64,000 bases of DNA from Brachybacterium alimentarium (GTDB taxonomy: Bacteria > Actinomycetota > Actinomycetes > Actinomycetales > Dermabacteraceae). The position numbers and the translations under genes were made by a program. The DNA lies in NCBI RefSeq assembly GCF_002332425.1, contig NZ_NRGS01000022.1, forward strand, positions 22,185 to 86,184. Direction: 5' to 3'. Below the pieces are notes generated by a model. It made no database searches and was not told the DNA's origin. It saw only the letters and a list, made by a program, of their open reading frames with translations. This document shows, in pieces, positions 43,057 to 51,077 of the stretch. Each line of letters starts with the position of its first letter. Position 1 is the first letter of the stretch.

Positions 43057-46000
43057 TCAGCGGCCGGCGACCTCGACCGTGGCGGTCGCGGTGCGGCCGT
43101 TGACGGTGACGGTGAGCGTCGCGGTGCCTGGGCGCATGCCGGTCAGCTCCCCGGTCGCAGGATTCAGGCGCACGATCCCGCGGCGGTCGGATTCCTCCGC
43201 CTGTCCGCTGACGACCTGCACGCCCTCTCCGCCCCACTGAGCCGTGGCAGGCCAGGCGACCGGCACGGTGCGGCCGTCCTGGGTGAAGCTCGCATCCGCC
43301 TCGCCCCTGCCGCCCACGGCGAGCTGCTCGGGCGCTTCCACGGAGACCTCGTCGACCCACGGATGGGTCTCGGCCGCGAGCCAGTCGACCCGATCTTGCG
43401 GGGCGGGGTCGGCGCCCATCACACCGGAGCCGGGGTCGATCCCGAGCATGGTCCAGCCGGTGAACCCGCCGGTGGAGGGGGTGCCGGCCGGGTCCTTGCC
43501 CGAGTTGCCGTTGATCAGCGTGGTCACGCCCTCGACGGCCGCCCCGTGGAAGGCGCCCACATGGCCGTTGATCAGCGCGACGGATTTCCCGGAGGTGCGA
43601 CGGAAGTCGGCCAGCAGGGCCTCGATCGCTCGGGCCTCGCGCTGATCGGTGAGCTGGCTGGACGCGCTCGGCAGGGGATCGGCCGTCGGATGGTGGAAGA
43701 ACACCGTGAACCCGCTGAGGTCGTCATCCGCGGCGGCCTCCTGCAGCGAGCTCTCCAGCTCGGCGATCTGATCGATGCCGCCGCCGGCGAGCGTTCCCGC
43801 GGAGCTGTTCAGCGTGAGCACCTTGGTCCCGCCGAGGTCCTGCTCGGTGGTGACGGGGCCGAAGGCCTCCTCGAAGTTCTCGATCTCGCCGCCCATCACC
43901 TCGTGGTTGCCGGGCACATAGACGTAGGGGATCTCCTCGCCCCACTCCTCCTCGAGGATCCGCCCGGCGAGCTCGAAGTCCTCGGGGGAGGCCTCGTCGA
44001 CGAAATCACCGTTGATCACCAGCAGGTCGGGTCGGGCTTGCCTGATCTCGCGCAGGGTGCGCCGAGCGCCCTCGACCGCTCCGGACTCCGGATCGGCCGC
44101 GATGAACTGGGCATCGCTCATCACCGCGATCTGCTGCGGGCGGTCGGCCACGCTCCCGGTGGACAGCAGAGCGGCGTCATGGACCGGCGCCTGCTCGGGG
44201 GAGTCCACGGTCGGCGTGGTGATCGCCCGCAGATCCTTGACCGCGATGTCGCCGTGGTACTGCGCCTCGGGCCGGGTCTCCATCATCCGCACCCGCTGCA
44301 CGGTCAGCGGCTGGGCGAGCCCCTCGGGCACGGTGAAGCGCACCTGCTCCCAGCCCTCGTGGTCGATGGTCTCGCCGTCGAGGTTGGTCACGGTGCCCTC
44401 GGCGTCCGTCACCTGCAGACGGGGCCAGGCGCCGCTGGCGTCCCCGCGCACGTCCATCGTGAACGCCGTCGCGGTCCCGTCGATCTCGACCGGGTCGTTC
44501 GCGACGAGGTAGAAGCCGCGGGTCGCGGTGGAGGTGGTGAAGTCGTAGGTCATCTGGATCGCCGGACCGTCCACGGCGTTGATCTCCCCGGTCGCGCGGT
44601 CGGCGGCGGTCGTGAACGAGGAGACGTCGGAGAAGTCGAAGACGCTCTGCTGATCCGTGCCCCGGGTGAGCGCGACGGTGGTGCGCAGCTCGCCGACGGC
44701 GAGCTCCACGGTGCCGGTCTCCGCCTCCCCGGTGGCCGTGATGGTCCATGAGCCGGTGCCGTCCTCGATAGCCTCGAAGCCGTCGCTGACGGTCACGACC
44801 GCGTCGGCGGCCTCGATCCGGGCGCGCTGCCCGTCGGCGTCGACACCGCTGAGGGTGAGCTGCGCGGAGTCCTCGGTGTCCTGGAGGGCCAAGGACCGGG
44901 AGTCGGGCTCGAGGCCGACGGGCCGTCCGAGCACCCGCAGCTCCTGCTGGTCCGTGAAGCCGCCAGCGGCGTAGGTGACCGATCCGGTGCCGCGCTCGGT
45001 GCCGCGCACGATCGCGCCCTCCTCGTCGGCGGCGACGAGCTCGAGCGGGCCTGCGGCCGTGAAGTCGCCATCGGCCAGGAGCGGCTCGAGGTTCGCGCCG
45101 AGGCCGGTCGCGGTGAGGGTGCGCTGCAGGCCGGGGAACACGGCGGGATCATCGAGAGCGGGGGTGGTCTGCACATCGCTCAGCATCTCCTGCGGAGCGT
45201 CCGAAGAGAAGACGAGCGCGTTGGGGACCTCGCGCACGGTCCCGTCCGAGGGACTGTTCCAGATGGCCGAGGAGTCGGCGCCAGCGGTGCGCGCGGCGAG
45301 CGCGGAGGAGCCGCCGCCGTCGAGGTTGATCGCGTTGTGCGCACCCATGTCCAGCAGGATCTCTCCGGCCTCGGGCAGCGTCATCCCGCGGGACTCGGAG
45401 CTGCGGCCGTCGATCACCAGGACGAACAGTTCGCTGCCGTCGCGCGAGACCCCGACAGCGGTGCGTGGGTGCGCGGTGGTCACCAGGGACTCCTCGCCCA
45501 TCTCGGGCACCTCCCCGTCCTCGAGGATCTGGTGGGAGCCGGCGATCCCCAGGTCGACGTCTTCGTTCGGGCCCACCTCGACGTCGACGCTCTCGCCCAC
45601 CTCGAGGGCGGCGACCTTCCCCGCGCCCTCGTCGCGTCCCAGCAGCACCTGCTCGCCATCGGCGATATCCGGATCTCCGGCAGTGTCCTGCACGTCGCTG
45701 ACCTCGGTGACGACGCCGTCGACGATGCTCGCGCGGGCCACCTCCTCGGCCGGGGCCTCCGGGGCGCCGACGGGGCGATCCAGCGTGTACTTGCCCCAGG
45801 CGGCGGTGTAGAGCCCGATGCCGTCGGGGGAGAGCTCGGGAGTGTTCACCCCGGCCAGGTCGAGAGCGGTGCCGCCGTCGAGGGTCGCGGTGCCGCTCGC
45901 GGACAGCTCCTGCACTGCCGCCTGCCCATCGGCCATGGTCAGCGCCGGCTGCGGTGCGGGCGAGCCCATCATCGTGCCGTCGCCGGAGAGGGAGGTGTAG

Positions 46001-46446
46001 ATCGGGGCGTCGGAGTGGTCGATGTCGAAGAACGTGCCGTTGACCGCGGCGACGGCGCGCTCGCCCTGCTCCCCGGAGGTCATGATCTCCTGCAGCGGAG
46101 CACTCCCGGTGATCGATCCGCCGGAGGCCACGTCCCAGGAGAGGGAGGACGTGCCCAGATCGGCGCTCAGCACGCTGCCCTCGTTCCAGCCTCCCTCCTC
46201 CAGCCGCGAGAAGTTGGTGAGGTCCAGACCCGGGGCGACCTGGTACGTGCGCGAGTCGCGCAGCACCCCGCCCGCGGCGAGCTGCTCGTCGGTGACCTCT
46301 GCTGCTGCCGGTGCCGGTTCGAGCACCTGGAGGGCCAGGGCAGAGGGGAGCACCAGTGCGAGGGAGGTGACCAGGGAGGCCAGACGCGTCGACGGGGCGT
46401 GTGCGGGACGGGTGGAGGTACGGGAGGGTGCAGTGGGGAGGGCCAT
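43057..46446 (-). CDS. Secreted phosphodiester glycosidase / calcineurin-like phosphoesterase fusion
   Basis: An 1129-residue exported protein (signal peptide about 1-49, ending APAAAE). Residues about 120-400 form a NAGPA-type phosphodiester glycosidase domain (AVAAVNGTFFDI 131-142; HPRTAVGVSRDGSELFVLVIDGR; NLDGGGSS near 375-381). Ig-like and carbohydrate-binding-like beta domains follow. A metallophosphoesterase lies near residues 780-1010 (VMSDAQF, INGDFVDE, PGNHE, FHHPT, NGHVGAFHG), with Gln in place of the first His. A bacterial Ig-like domain ends it. Mammalian NAGPA removes GlcNAc from GlcNAc-phosphodiesters; the target here may be a wall polymer. ATG 46446 (or the adjacent GTG) is chosen for the signal peptide; a 1514-residue reading is rejected. 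Confidence 0.85.
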   Translation of the reverse strand: MALPTAPSRTSTRPAHAPSTRLASLVTSLALVLPSALALQVLEPAPAAAEVTDEQLAAGGVLRDSRTYQVAPGLDLTNFSRLEEGGWNEGSVLSADLGTSSLSWDVASGGSITGSAPLQEIMTSGEQGERAVAAVNGTFFDIDHSDAPIYTSLSGDGTMMGSPAPQPALTMADGQAAVQELSASGTATLDGGTALDLAGVNTPELSPDGIGLYTAAWGKYTLDRPVGAPEAPAEEVARASIVDGVVTEVSDVQDTAGDPDIADGEQVLLGRDEGAGKVAALEVGESVDVEVGPNEDVDLGIAGSHQILEDGEVPEMGEESLVTTAHPRTAVGVSRDGSELFVLVIDGRSSESRGMTLPEAGEILLDMGAHNAINLDGGGSSALAARTAGADSSAIWNSPSDGTVREVPNALVFSSDAPQEMLSDVQTTPALDDPAVFPGLQRTLTATGLGANLEPLLADGDFTAAGPLELVAADEEGAIVRGTERGTGSVTYAAGGFTDQQELRVLGRPVGLEPDSRSLALQDTEDSAQLTLSGVDADGQRARIEAADAVVTVSDGFEAIEDGTGSWTITATGEAETGTVELAVGELRTTVALTRGTDQQSVFDFSDVSSFTTAADRATGEINAVDGPAIQMTYDFTTSTATRGFYLVANDPVEIDGTATAFTMDVRGDASGAWPRLQVTDAEGTVTNLDGETIDHEGWEQVRFTVPEGLAQPLTVQRVRMMETRPEAQYHGDIAVKDLRAITTPTVDSPEQAPVHDAALLSTGSVADRPQQIAVMSDAQFIAADPESGAVEGARRTLREIRQARPDLLVINGDFVDEASPEDFELAGRILEEEWGEEIPYVYVPGNHEVMGGEIENFEEAFGPVTTEQDLGGTKVLTLNSSAGTLAGGGIDQIAELESSLQEAAADDDLSGFTVFFHHPTADPLPSASSQLTDQREARAIEALLADFRRTSGKSVALINGHVGAFHGAAVEGVTTLINGNSGKDPAGTPSTGGFTGWTMLGIDPGSGVMGADPAPQDRVDWLAAETHPWVDEVSVEAPEQLAVGGRGEADASFTQDGRTVPVAWPATAQWGGEGVQVVSGQAEESDRRGIVRLNPATGELTGMRPGTATLTVTVNGRTATATVEVAGR

Positions 46447-46599
46447 CACGATTCCGGAGGAGGAGGGGAGGAAGAGGGGTCGGGTCCACCCACCGTAGGG
46501 ACGATCGCGGAGCGATGAGGGAGGAACGGGTGAACTGTCGATGACGATCCGAGGCGTGCTGCGGTGGCCGGAACCCCGTTCGCCCGTCATGCTGGAGGG

Positions 46600-48024
46600 A
46601 TGGCGGAGACGATGGACGAGAGGTGGCGGCACGAGCGCGAGCTCGTGCTGTCCGAATACGGCACCTGGCGTCTCACAGCGGACGAGGACGCTCCGGTCGC
46701 GGCCGAAGTGGGAACCCTCGAGACCCTGCTGCGCCTGAAGGCGGAGCAGCAGGACAGCCCCGATCCCGGCCGATGGACCGAGGAGCTCGCCACGCAGCTG
46801 CTCACCGAGGTGGTGCCGCGCTCCGTGGTCCAGCCCCGTGAGCGCGCGATGGACATGGTGCCGACCCTCGGCCGTTTCTTCACCTACCTCGCCGAGACCG
46901 GCCGCTGGGACCAGGAGTCCATGTCCGTCACCGAGGGGCCCGCGATGCTCGATGCGCTCGAGTTCGCGACGCTCGAGGCGGCCGACGATCCCTCCCGCCG
47001 GTCGTTCTCCACGAATGTCCTCGGCCACGGATTGGGCCTCGGTGTCGATCTCGAGGACGACGAGCAGCTGGCCGGCTACATGCACTGGTACAACACCCTC
47101 CCGGACGACGAGCGGGTGGAGCTCAGCGATACCGGGCGGCTGACGGAGCCGTCGGTGCCCTTCGACCTGGAATCCTCGATGCTGGCCGCACGCGCAGACC
47201 ATCGCTCGGTCGGTTCCTGGCCATGGTTCCTGCCCGCCCCCGATGAGGGCGACGGCCTCGCACTGGGCGAGCTGCCGCCGGGAGGGGACGAGGAGATCTA
47301 CGCCGACAACGACTTCGTGCGTCGTGCGGAGGCGATCCTCCGGCTCGTGGCGGAGAAGGGGCCGCGCGTCACCGGGACCGGTGCCCTCGGGCGAGCCGAC
47401 AGTACCGCGCTGCTCGCGGAGCTGGGTCTGCCCACGGCGGTGCGGACCATGTGGGAACGGCCTGAGCTGGCCGGCCCCTGGATCACGTTGCTGGACGGCG
47501 GCTGGCTCGACATCGATGCCGGCCGCGCGCACCGCGAGACCGGGCCGGTGCCGTACATCCCGCAGGAGACCGACGGCGAGCGTTTCGTGGAATTCGGTCA
47601 TGCGGTGCTCACCGCAGCACTCTTCGGCCGGGACGCCCGCGACAGCGAGGACGGCGGCTTCCGCGGGATGCCCGACACCATCGCGGCCCTGCTGACTGCT
47701 TGCGAACCCTCAGGGCTGGTGCTCCACGAGGCGATGTCCGAGGATCCTGATGCACCGCAGGTGCCCGTCGATCCGTCGACCGGCCAATGGGACCGAGAAG
47801 AGCTCAGCCGGTTCGTCGCGGTCGAGCGCGATCTCGTCGATCTCGCCGAGATCGGGATCCTCGAGCGGGACGGGCGGCGGTTCACCGGATCCGAGGCAGT
47901 GATGGTCGCGCTGGTCGCGCTGATCAAGGACCAGGGCGATCCGCACGATCACGACGACAGCGACGACGATGGCGACGGTGACGGAGGCTGGCCAGACGTC
48001 GTCAGCCGCAACCCCGACGCGTAG
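46600..48024 (+). CDS. Protein of unknown function with acidic His/Asp tail
   Basis: A 474-residue protein I do not recognise. It has no signal peptide or membrane helices, is rich in Glu, Asp and Leu, and reads as helical repeats. It ends in DPHDHDDSDDDGDGDGGW, a possible metal-binding or disordered tail. CATGCT (46588-46593) ends 6 bases before the chosen ATG 46600, so the mRNA may be leaderless; ATG 46612 with GGCGGAG upstream is an alternative. It is divergent from the glycosidase fusion. The first 15 residues hold several charged residues and no known motif. Confidence 0.7.
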   Translation: MAETMDERWRHERELVLSEYGTWRLTADEDAPVAAEVGTLETLLRLKAEQQDSPDPGRWTEELATQLLTEVVPRSVVQPRERAMDMVPTLGRFFTYLAETGRWDQESMSVTEGPAMLDALEFATLEAADDPSRRSFSTNVLGHGLGLGVDLEDDEQLAGYMHWYNTLPDDERVELSDTGRLTEPSVPFDLESSMLAARADHRSVGSWPWFLPAPDEGDGLALGELPPGGDEEIYADNDFVRRAEAILRLVAEKGPRVTGTGALGRADSTALLAELGLPTAVRTMWERPELAGPWITLLDGGWLDIDAGRAHRETGPVPYIPQETDGERFVEFGHAVLTAALFGRDARDSEDGGFRGMPDTIAALLTACEPSGLVLHEAMSEDPDAPQVPVDPSTGQWDREELSRFVAVERDLVDLAEIGILERDGRRFTGSEAVMVALVALIKDQGDPHDHDDSDDDGDGDGGWPDVVSRNPDA

Positions 48025-48085
48025 GACTCCTCGAATCGGCACGCTCGAGAGGCATCCACGCATCCGGCAGCCTCGCCCCGAGGCC

Positions 48086-48098
48086 TAGGCTTGCTCGT
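48086..48098 (+). promoter_or_regulatory. Leaderless -10 of the GNAT gene
   Basis: TAGGCT (48086-48091) matches TANNNT and is followed after 7 bases by ATG 48099. No Shine-Dalgarno sequence is present. Confidence 0.5.
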
Positions 48099-48521
48099 AT
48101 GGATCCTGCCGCCTCCTATGACTTCTCCGCAGACAGCTCGCGCCTGGATCCGGAGTGGATCCACCGGCTCCTGCGCAGTACCTACTGGGCTCAGGGGCGC
48201 AGCCGCGAGGACCAGGACCACCTGCTGCGGACCTCCCGCAACTACGGGGTCTATGTGTCGTCCACCGGGGCTCAGGTGGGATATGCGCGCATCGTCACCG
48301 ACGAGGTGACGTTCGCGTGGCTGGCAGATGTGGTGATCGATCCGGCCCACCGGCGCATGGGGCTCGGGAGGCTGCTGATCGACGGCCTGCTCGAGGATCT
48401 CGCACCCATGGGGCTGAGGCGTGTGGTGCTCAAGGCCTCGCAGGAGGGCCGCGCGCTCTACGAGCAGAAGGGCTGGCAGCTGCTCGACGCTCCCGATGAC
48501 TGGCTCGAACTGCGCCGCTGA
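48099..48521 (+). CDS. GNAT family N-acetyltransferase
   Basis: A 140-residue single-domain acetyltransferase. The acetyl-CoA-binding loop is RRMGLGRLLIDGLLEDL (residues about 85-103), preceded by AWLADVVIDPAHRRMG, the beta4/motif A region. The last strand has EQKGWQLLDAPDDWLELRR. The acceptor is unknown. Its probable leaderless start separates it from the unrecognised gene upstream. Confidence 0.9.
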   Translation: MDPAASYDFSADSSRLDPEWIHRLLRSTYWAQGRSREDQDHLLRTSRNYGVYVSSTGAQVGYARIVTDEVTFAWLADVVIDPAHRRMGLGRLLIDGLLEDLAPMGLRRVVLKASQEGRALYEQKGWQLLDAPDDWLELRR

Positions 48522-48617
48522 TCTCTGCTGCCCAGCCCTCTGCCGCTGCGTTCTGCTGGTGCACTCTGCGCTGGGCAGTGCTCTCTGCTGCGGCGTAGAG
48601 CCAGTATATGCCCTGGT

Positions 48618-48640
48618 GGGGGGCTTGCCACAAGGCCCCC
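48618..48640 (+). promoter_or_regulatory. Rifamycin-associated element (RAE)-like inverted repeat
   Basis: The sequence GGGGCTTGCCACAAGGCCC (48620-48638) matches the published actinomycete RAE consensus GGGGCTTGCNNCAAGGCCC at every fixed position as I recall it. Flanking G and C runs extend the near-palindrome to 48618-48640. It lies 58 bases before the HelR-like gene. In streptomycetes this element marks rifamycin-inducible resistance genes including helR. TATATG just upstream (48605-48610) may be the -10. Confidence 0.85.
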
Positions 48641-48697
48641 ACGGTGCGCAAGACTCACCGGCTGATCACGCAGAGCACGCGGAGCACCGGGGGAACC

Positions 48698-50884
48698 ATG
48701 ACATCGACCAGCACCTTCAACCTGCCCGAACGGGCAGCGCACAAAGCCGAGCCAGAGCGCATCGGCGCCGACGACGCCCGGTTCCGCCGGATCCGCGAGG
48801 CGCTCGCGGCCGACATCGCCGAGGTCCAGCGCAATCTCGACGCGGCGCTGCTGGCCCGGACGGGCGATGCCCAGGGCCGCGTCGAACGAGAGGCGAGCGT
48901 GGACCACTTCCGTCGTCGCCTGCGCGGGCTGCGCAGCGTCGAGCTCGACGCCGTGCTGGGACGGATGACTCCGGCCGATGGCTCGCACCCGCTCTATGTG
49001 GGGCGCCTCGCCGTGCACGGACCTGACGGGAAACCTCTGCTGCTGGACTGGCGCTCGCCGGCGGCCGAGCCATTCTTCGCCGCCACTCGCGCCGAGCCGA
49101 AGGGACTGGCCTCCCGGAGACGCTATCGCTGGGCGGGCGGCCGGATCCGGGACTACTGGGACGAGACCCTGCAGGACGCTCAGCCGGGGGAGAGCGGCGC
49201 TGCCGGCACCGGGAGCACAGCCGGCACGAGCCTCGATGAGGAATCTGCTCTGCTGGCCACGCTGGCGCAGGCCCGCACCCCGAAGATGACGAACGTGCTG
49301 ACGACCCTCGCCGCCGATCAGGACGCGATCATCCGTGCGAGCTCCCGGCGACCGCTGGTGGTCGATGGCGGGCCGGGAACCGGCAAGACCGTCGTCGCGC
49401 TGCACCGCACCGCCTACCTCCTCTACACCGATCCCCGCCTGCGGGACCGCCGCGGCCGAGTGCTGGTCGTCGGCCCCCACCATCCGTACCTCCACTACGT
49501 CGCCGACGTGCTGCCCAGTCTCGGCGAAGAGGACGTGCTCACCTGCACTCTCGCCGATCTCGTGCCGGAAGGGGCCACGGCCGTCCCCGAGGGAGATCCG
49601 CGGATCGCCGCGCTGAAGAGCAGCTCCGCGCTCATCGCCGCGATCGAGCCCGCCGTCGCGCTGTACGAGGAGCCACCCGCCGTGGGGCACGTGCTGGAGA
49701 CCGAATGGGGGGCCGTGCAGCTCGAGCGGGACGACTTCGCCGACGCCTTCGAGGCGGTCGACCCGGGCACGGCGCACAACCTCGCGCGGGAGGAGATCTG
49801 GGACGAGCTGGCCGAGATCGTCGCCGCGAAGCTCGCCGTCGGTGCCGACGCCGACGAGCGTCCGGATCCCGCAGACGTGCGCGGGCCGATGGCCGTCGAC
49901 GAGGAGCTGGTCGCTCTCGTGCACCGTGCCTGGCCGCTCCTCGAGGCCGCCGACCTCGTCGGAGATCTCTTCGAGGTGCCTGCCTACCTGAGGCGCTGTG
50001 CCCCCTCGCTGTCCGCACAAGAGGTCGACCTCCTGCAGCGCGAGAAGGCCCGGGACTGGACCGTGGAGGATCTGCCGCTGCTGGATGCCGCTCGGCACCG
50101 GCTCGGCGACCCGAGTGCCGACGCCCGGAGCCGACGTCAGGACGCCGCTCGACGGGAGACCGTCTCGGAGGTCGCGCTGATGAGCGACTATCTCATCGAG
50201 TCGGACAGCTCCGACATGCAGGTGATGTCGATGCTCCGCGGGGAGGACCTCCAGAACGCGCTGGCCGAGGCCACCCCGGTGGAGGCGGCCTCCTCGGGCC
50301 GGTGGGACGGGCCCTTCGCGCATGTCGTGGTCGACGAGGCGCAAGAGCTCAGCGATGCGCAGTGGGCGATGATCCTGCGCCGCTGTCCTTCGGGCAGCCT
50401 CACCCTCGTCGGCGACAGGGCACAGGCGGCGCACGGCTTCACCGAGACCTGGGAGGAGCGCCTGGCCCGAGCGGGCATCGACCGCATCAAGCGGGCCACG
50501 CTGACCCTGAACTACCGGACTCCCGCCGAAGTCATGGAGCAGGCGGAGCCGGTGATCCGGGCCGCCCTGCCGGACGCGAACGTGCCCACCTCGATCCGCG
50601 AGTCCGGCCTGCCGATCCGGCATGGTCGCCCTGAGCAACTCGAGGAAGTTCTGGAGCGCTGGCTCGCGGAGCACGAAGAGGGCATCGTCGGCGTGATCGG
50701 TGAGGTGGAGATCGCACCGCGCGAGCGCGTCCAGGTGCTCACGCCTCGCCTGGCCAAGGGTCTCGAGTTCGACCTCGTGGTGCTCGTGGATCCCGAGTCC
50801 TTCGGGGTCGGCATCGACGGCGCGGTCGCCCGTTATGTGGCGATGACACGGACCACGCGCGAGCTGGTGGTGCTCACCTCCTGA
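48698..50884 (+). CDS. helR: HelR-like RNA polymerase-associated ATPase (UvrD/HelD family)
   Basis: A 728-residue superfamily I helicase-like protein. Walker A is GGPGTGKTV (about residues 223-231), preceded by DQDAIIRASSRRPLVVDGG. Walker B is VVVDEAQELSDAQW (about 542-555). The C-terminal TPRLAKGLEFDLVVLVDPE and YVAMTRTTRELVVL blocks close the fold. The N-terminal helical region (LPERAAHKAEPERIG, DIAEVQRNLDAALLARTGD) matches actinobacterial HelD/HelR rather than true UvrD. HelR displaces rifamycins from, or recycles, stalled RNA polymerase. ATG 48698 has GGGGGA upstream. The RAE element in its leader argues for HelR specifically. Confidence 0.82.
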   Translation: MTSTSTFNLPERAAHKAEPERIGADDARFRRIREALAADIAEVQRNLDAALLARTGDAQGRVEREASVDHFRRRLRGLRSVELDAVLGRMTPADGSHPLYVGRLAVHGPDGKPLLLDWRSPAAEPFFAATRAEPKGLASRRRYRWAGGRIRDYWDETLQDAQPGESGAAGTGSTAGTSLDEESALLATLAQARTPKMTNVLTTLAADQDAIIRASSRRPLVVDGGPGTGKTVVALHRTAYLLYTDPRLRDRRGRVLVVGPHHPYLHYVADVLPSLGEEDVLTCTLADLVPEGATAVPEGDPRIAALKSSSALIAAIEPAVALYEEPPAVGHVLETEWGAVQLERDDFADAFEAVDPGTAHNLAREEIWDELAEIVAAKLAVGADADERPDPADVRGPMAVDEELVALVHRAWPLLEAADLVGDLFEVPAYLRRCAPSLSAQEVDLLQREKARDWTVEDLPLLDAARHRLGDPSADARSRRQDAARRETVSEVALMSDYLIESDSSDMQVMSMLRGEDLQNALAEATPVEAASSGRWDGPFAHVVVDEAQELSDAQWAMILRRCPSGSLTLVGDRAQAAHGFTETWEERLARAGIDRIKRATLTLNYRTPAEVMEQAEPVIRAALPDANVPTSIRESGLPIRHGRPEQLEEVLERWLAEHEEGIVGVIGEVEIAPRERVQVLTPRLAKGLEFDLVVLVDPESFGVGIDGAVARYVAMTRTTRELVVLTS

Positions 50885-50920
50885 ACGCGCGGCGGTCCCG
50901 GGCGCGCACTGCGGCGGTGC

Positions 50921-51001
50921 CTTCCGGCCCTCCGGCCCTCCGGCCTTCCGACCTGCCGATCAACGGTCGCGGGTGTGCTGGCCTGAGGCCAGGCCAGCAC
51001 A
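50921..51001. other. Short repeats and 12-bp-arm hairpin after the helR-like gene
   Basis: GGCCCTCC-type 8-bp repeats (about 50921-50946) are followed by a perfect inverted repeat, TGTGCTGGCCTG (50974-50985) and CAGGCCAGCACA (50990-51001), with a 4-base loop. It may terminate the helR-like transcript or act as an operator for the GH2 gene 77 bases further on. Confidence 0.55.
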
Positions 51002-51077
51002 TGATTCCCACGTGAGCATGGAGTGTGGCAAGCTGTGCGGACACCGCCTGCCCCACCCTGTTCAGGAGCGATCGACG

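Noticed and set aside
46447..47601. N-terminal extension of the secreted glycosidase fusion to 1514 residues.
   Set aside because: It would run antisense through another gene and bury the signal peptide inside the chain.
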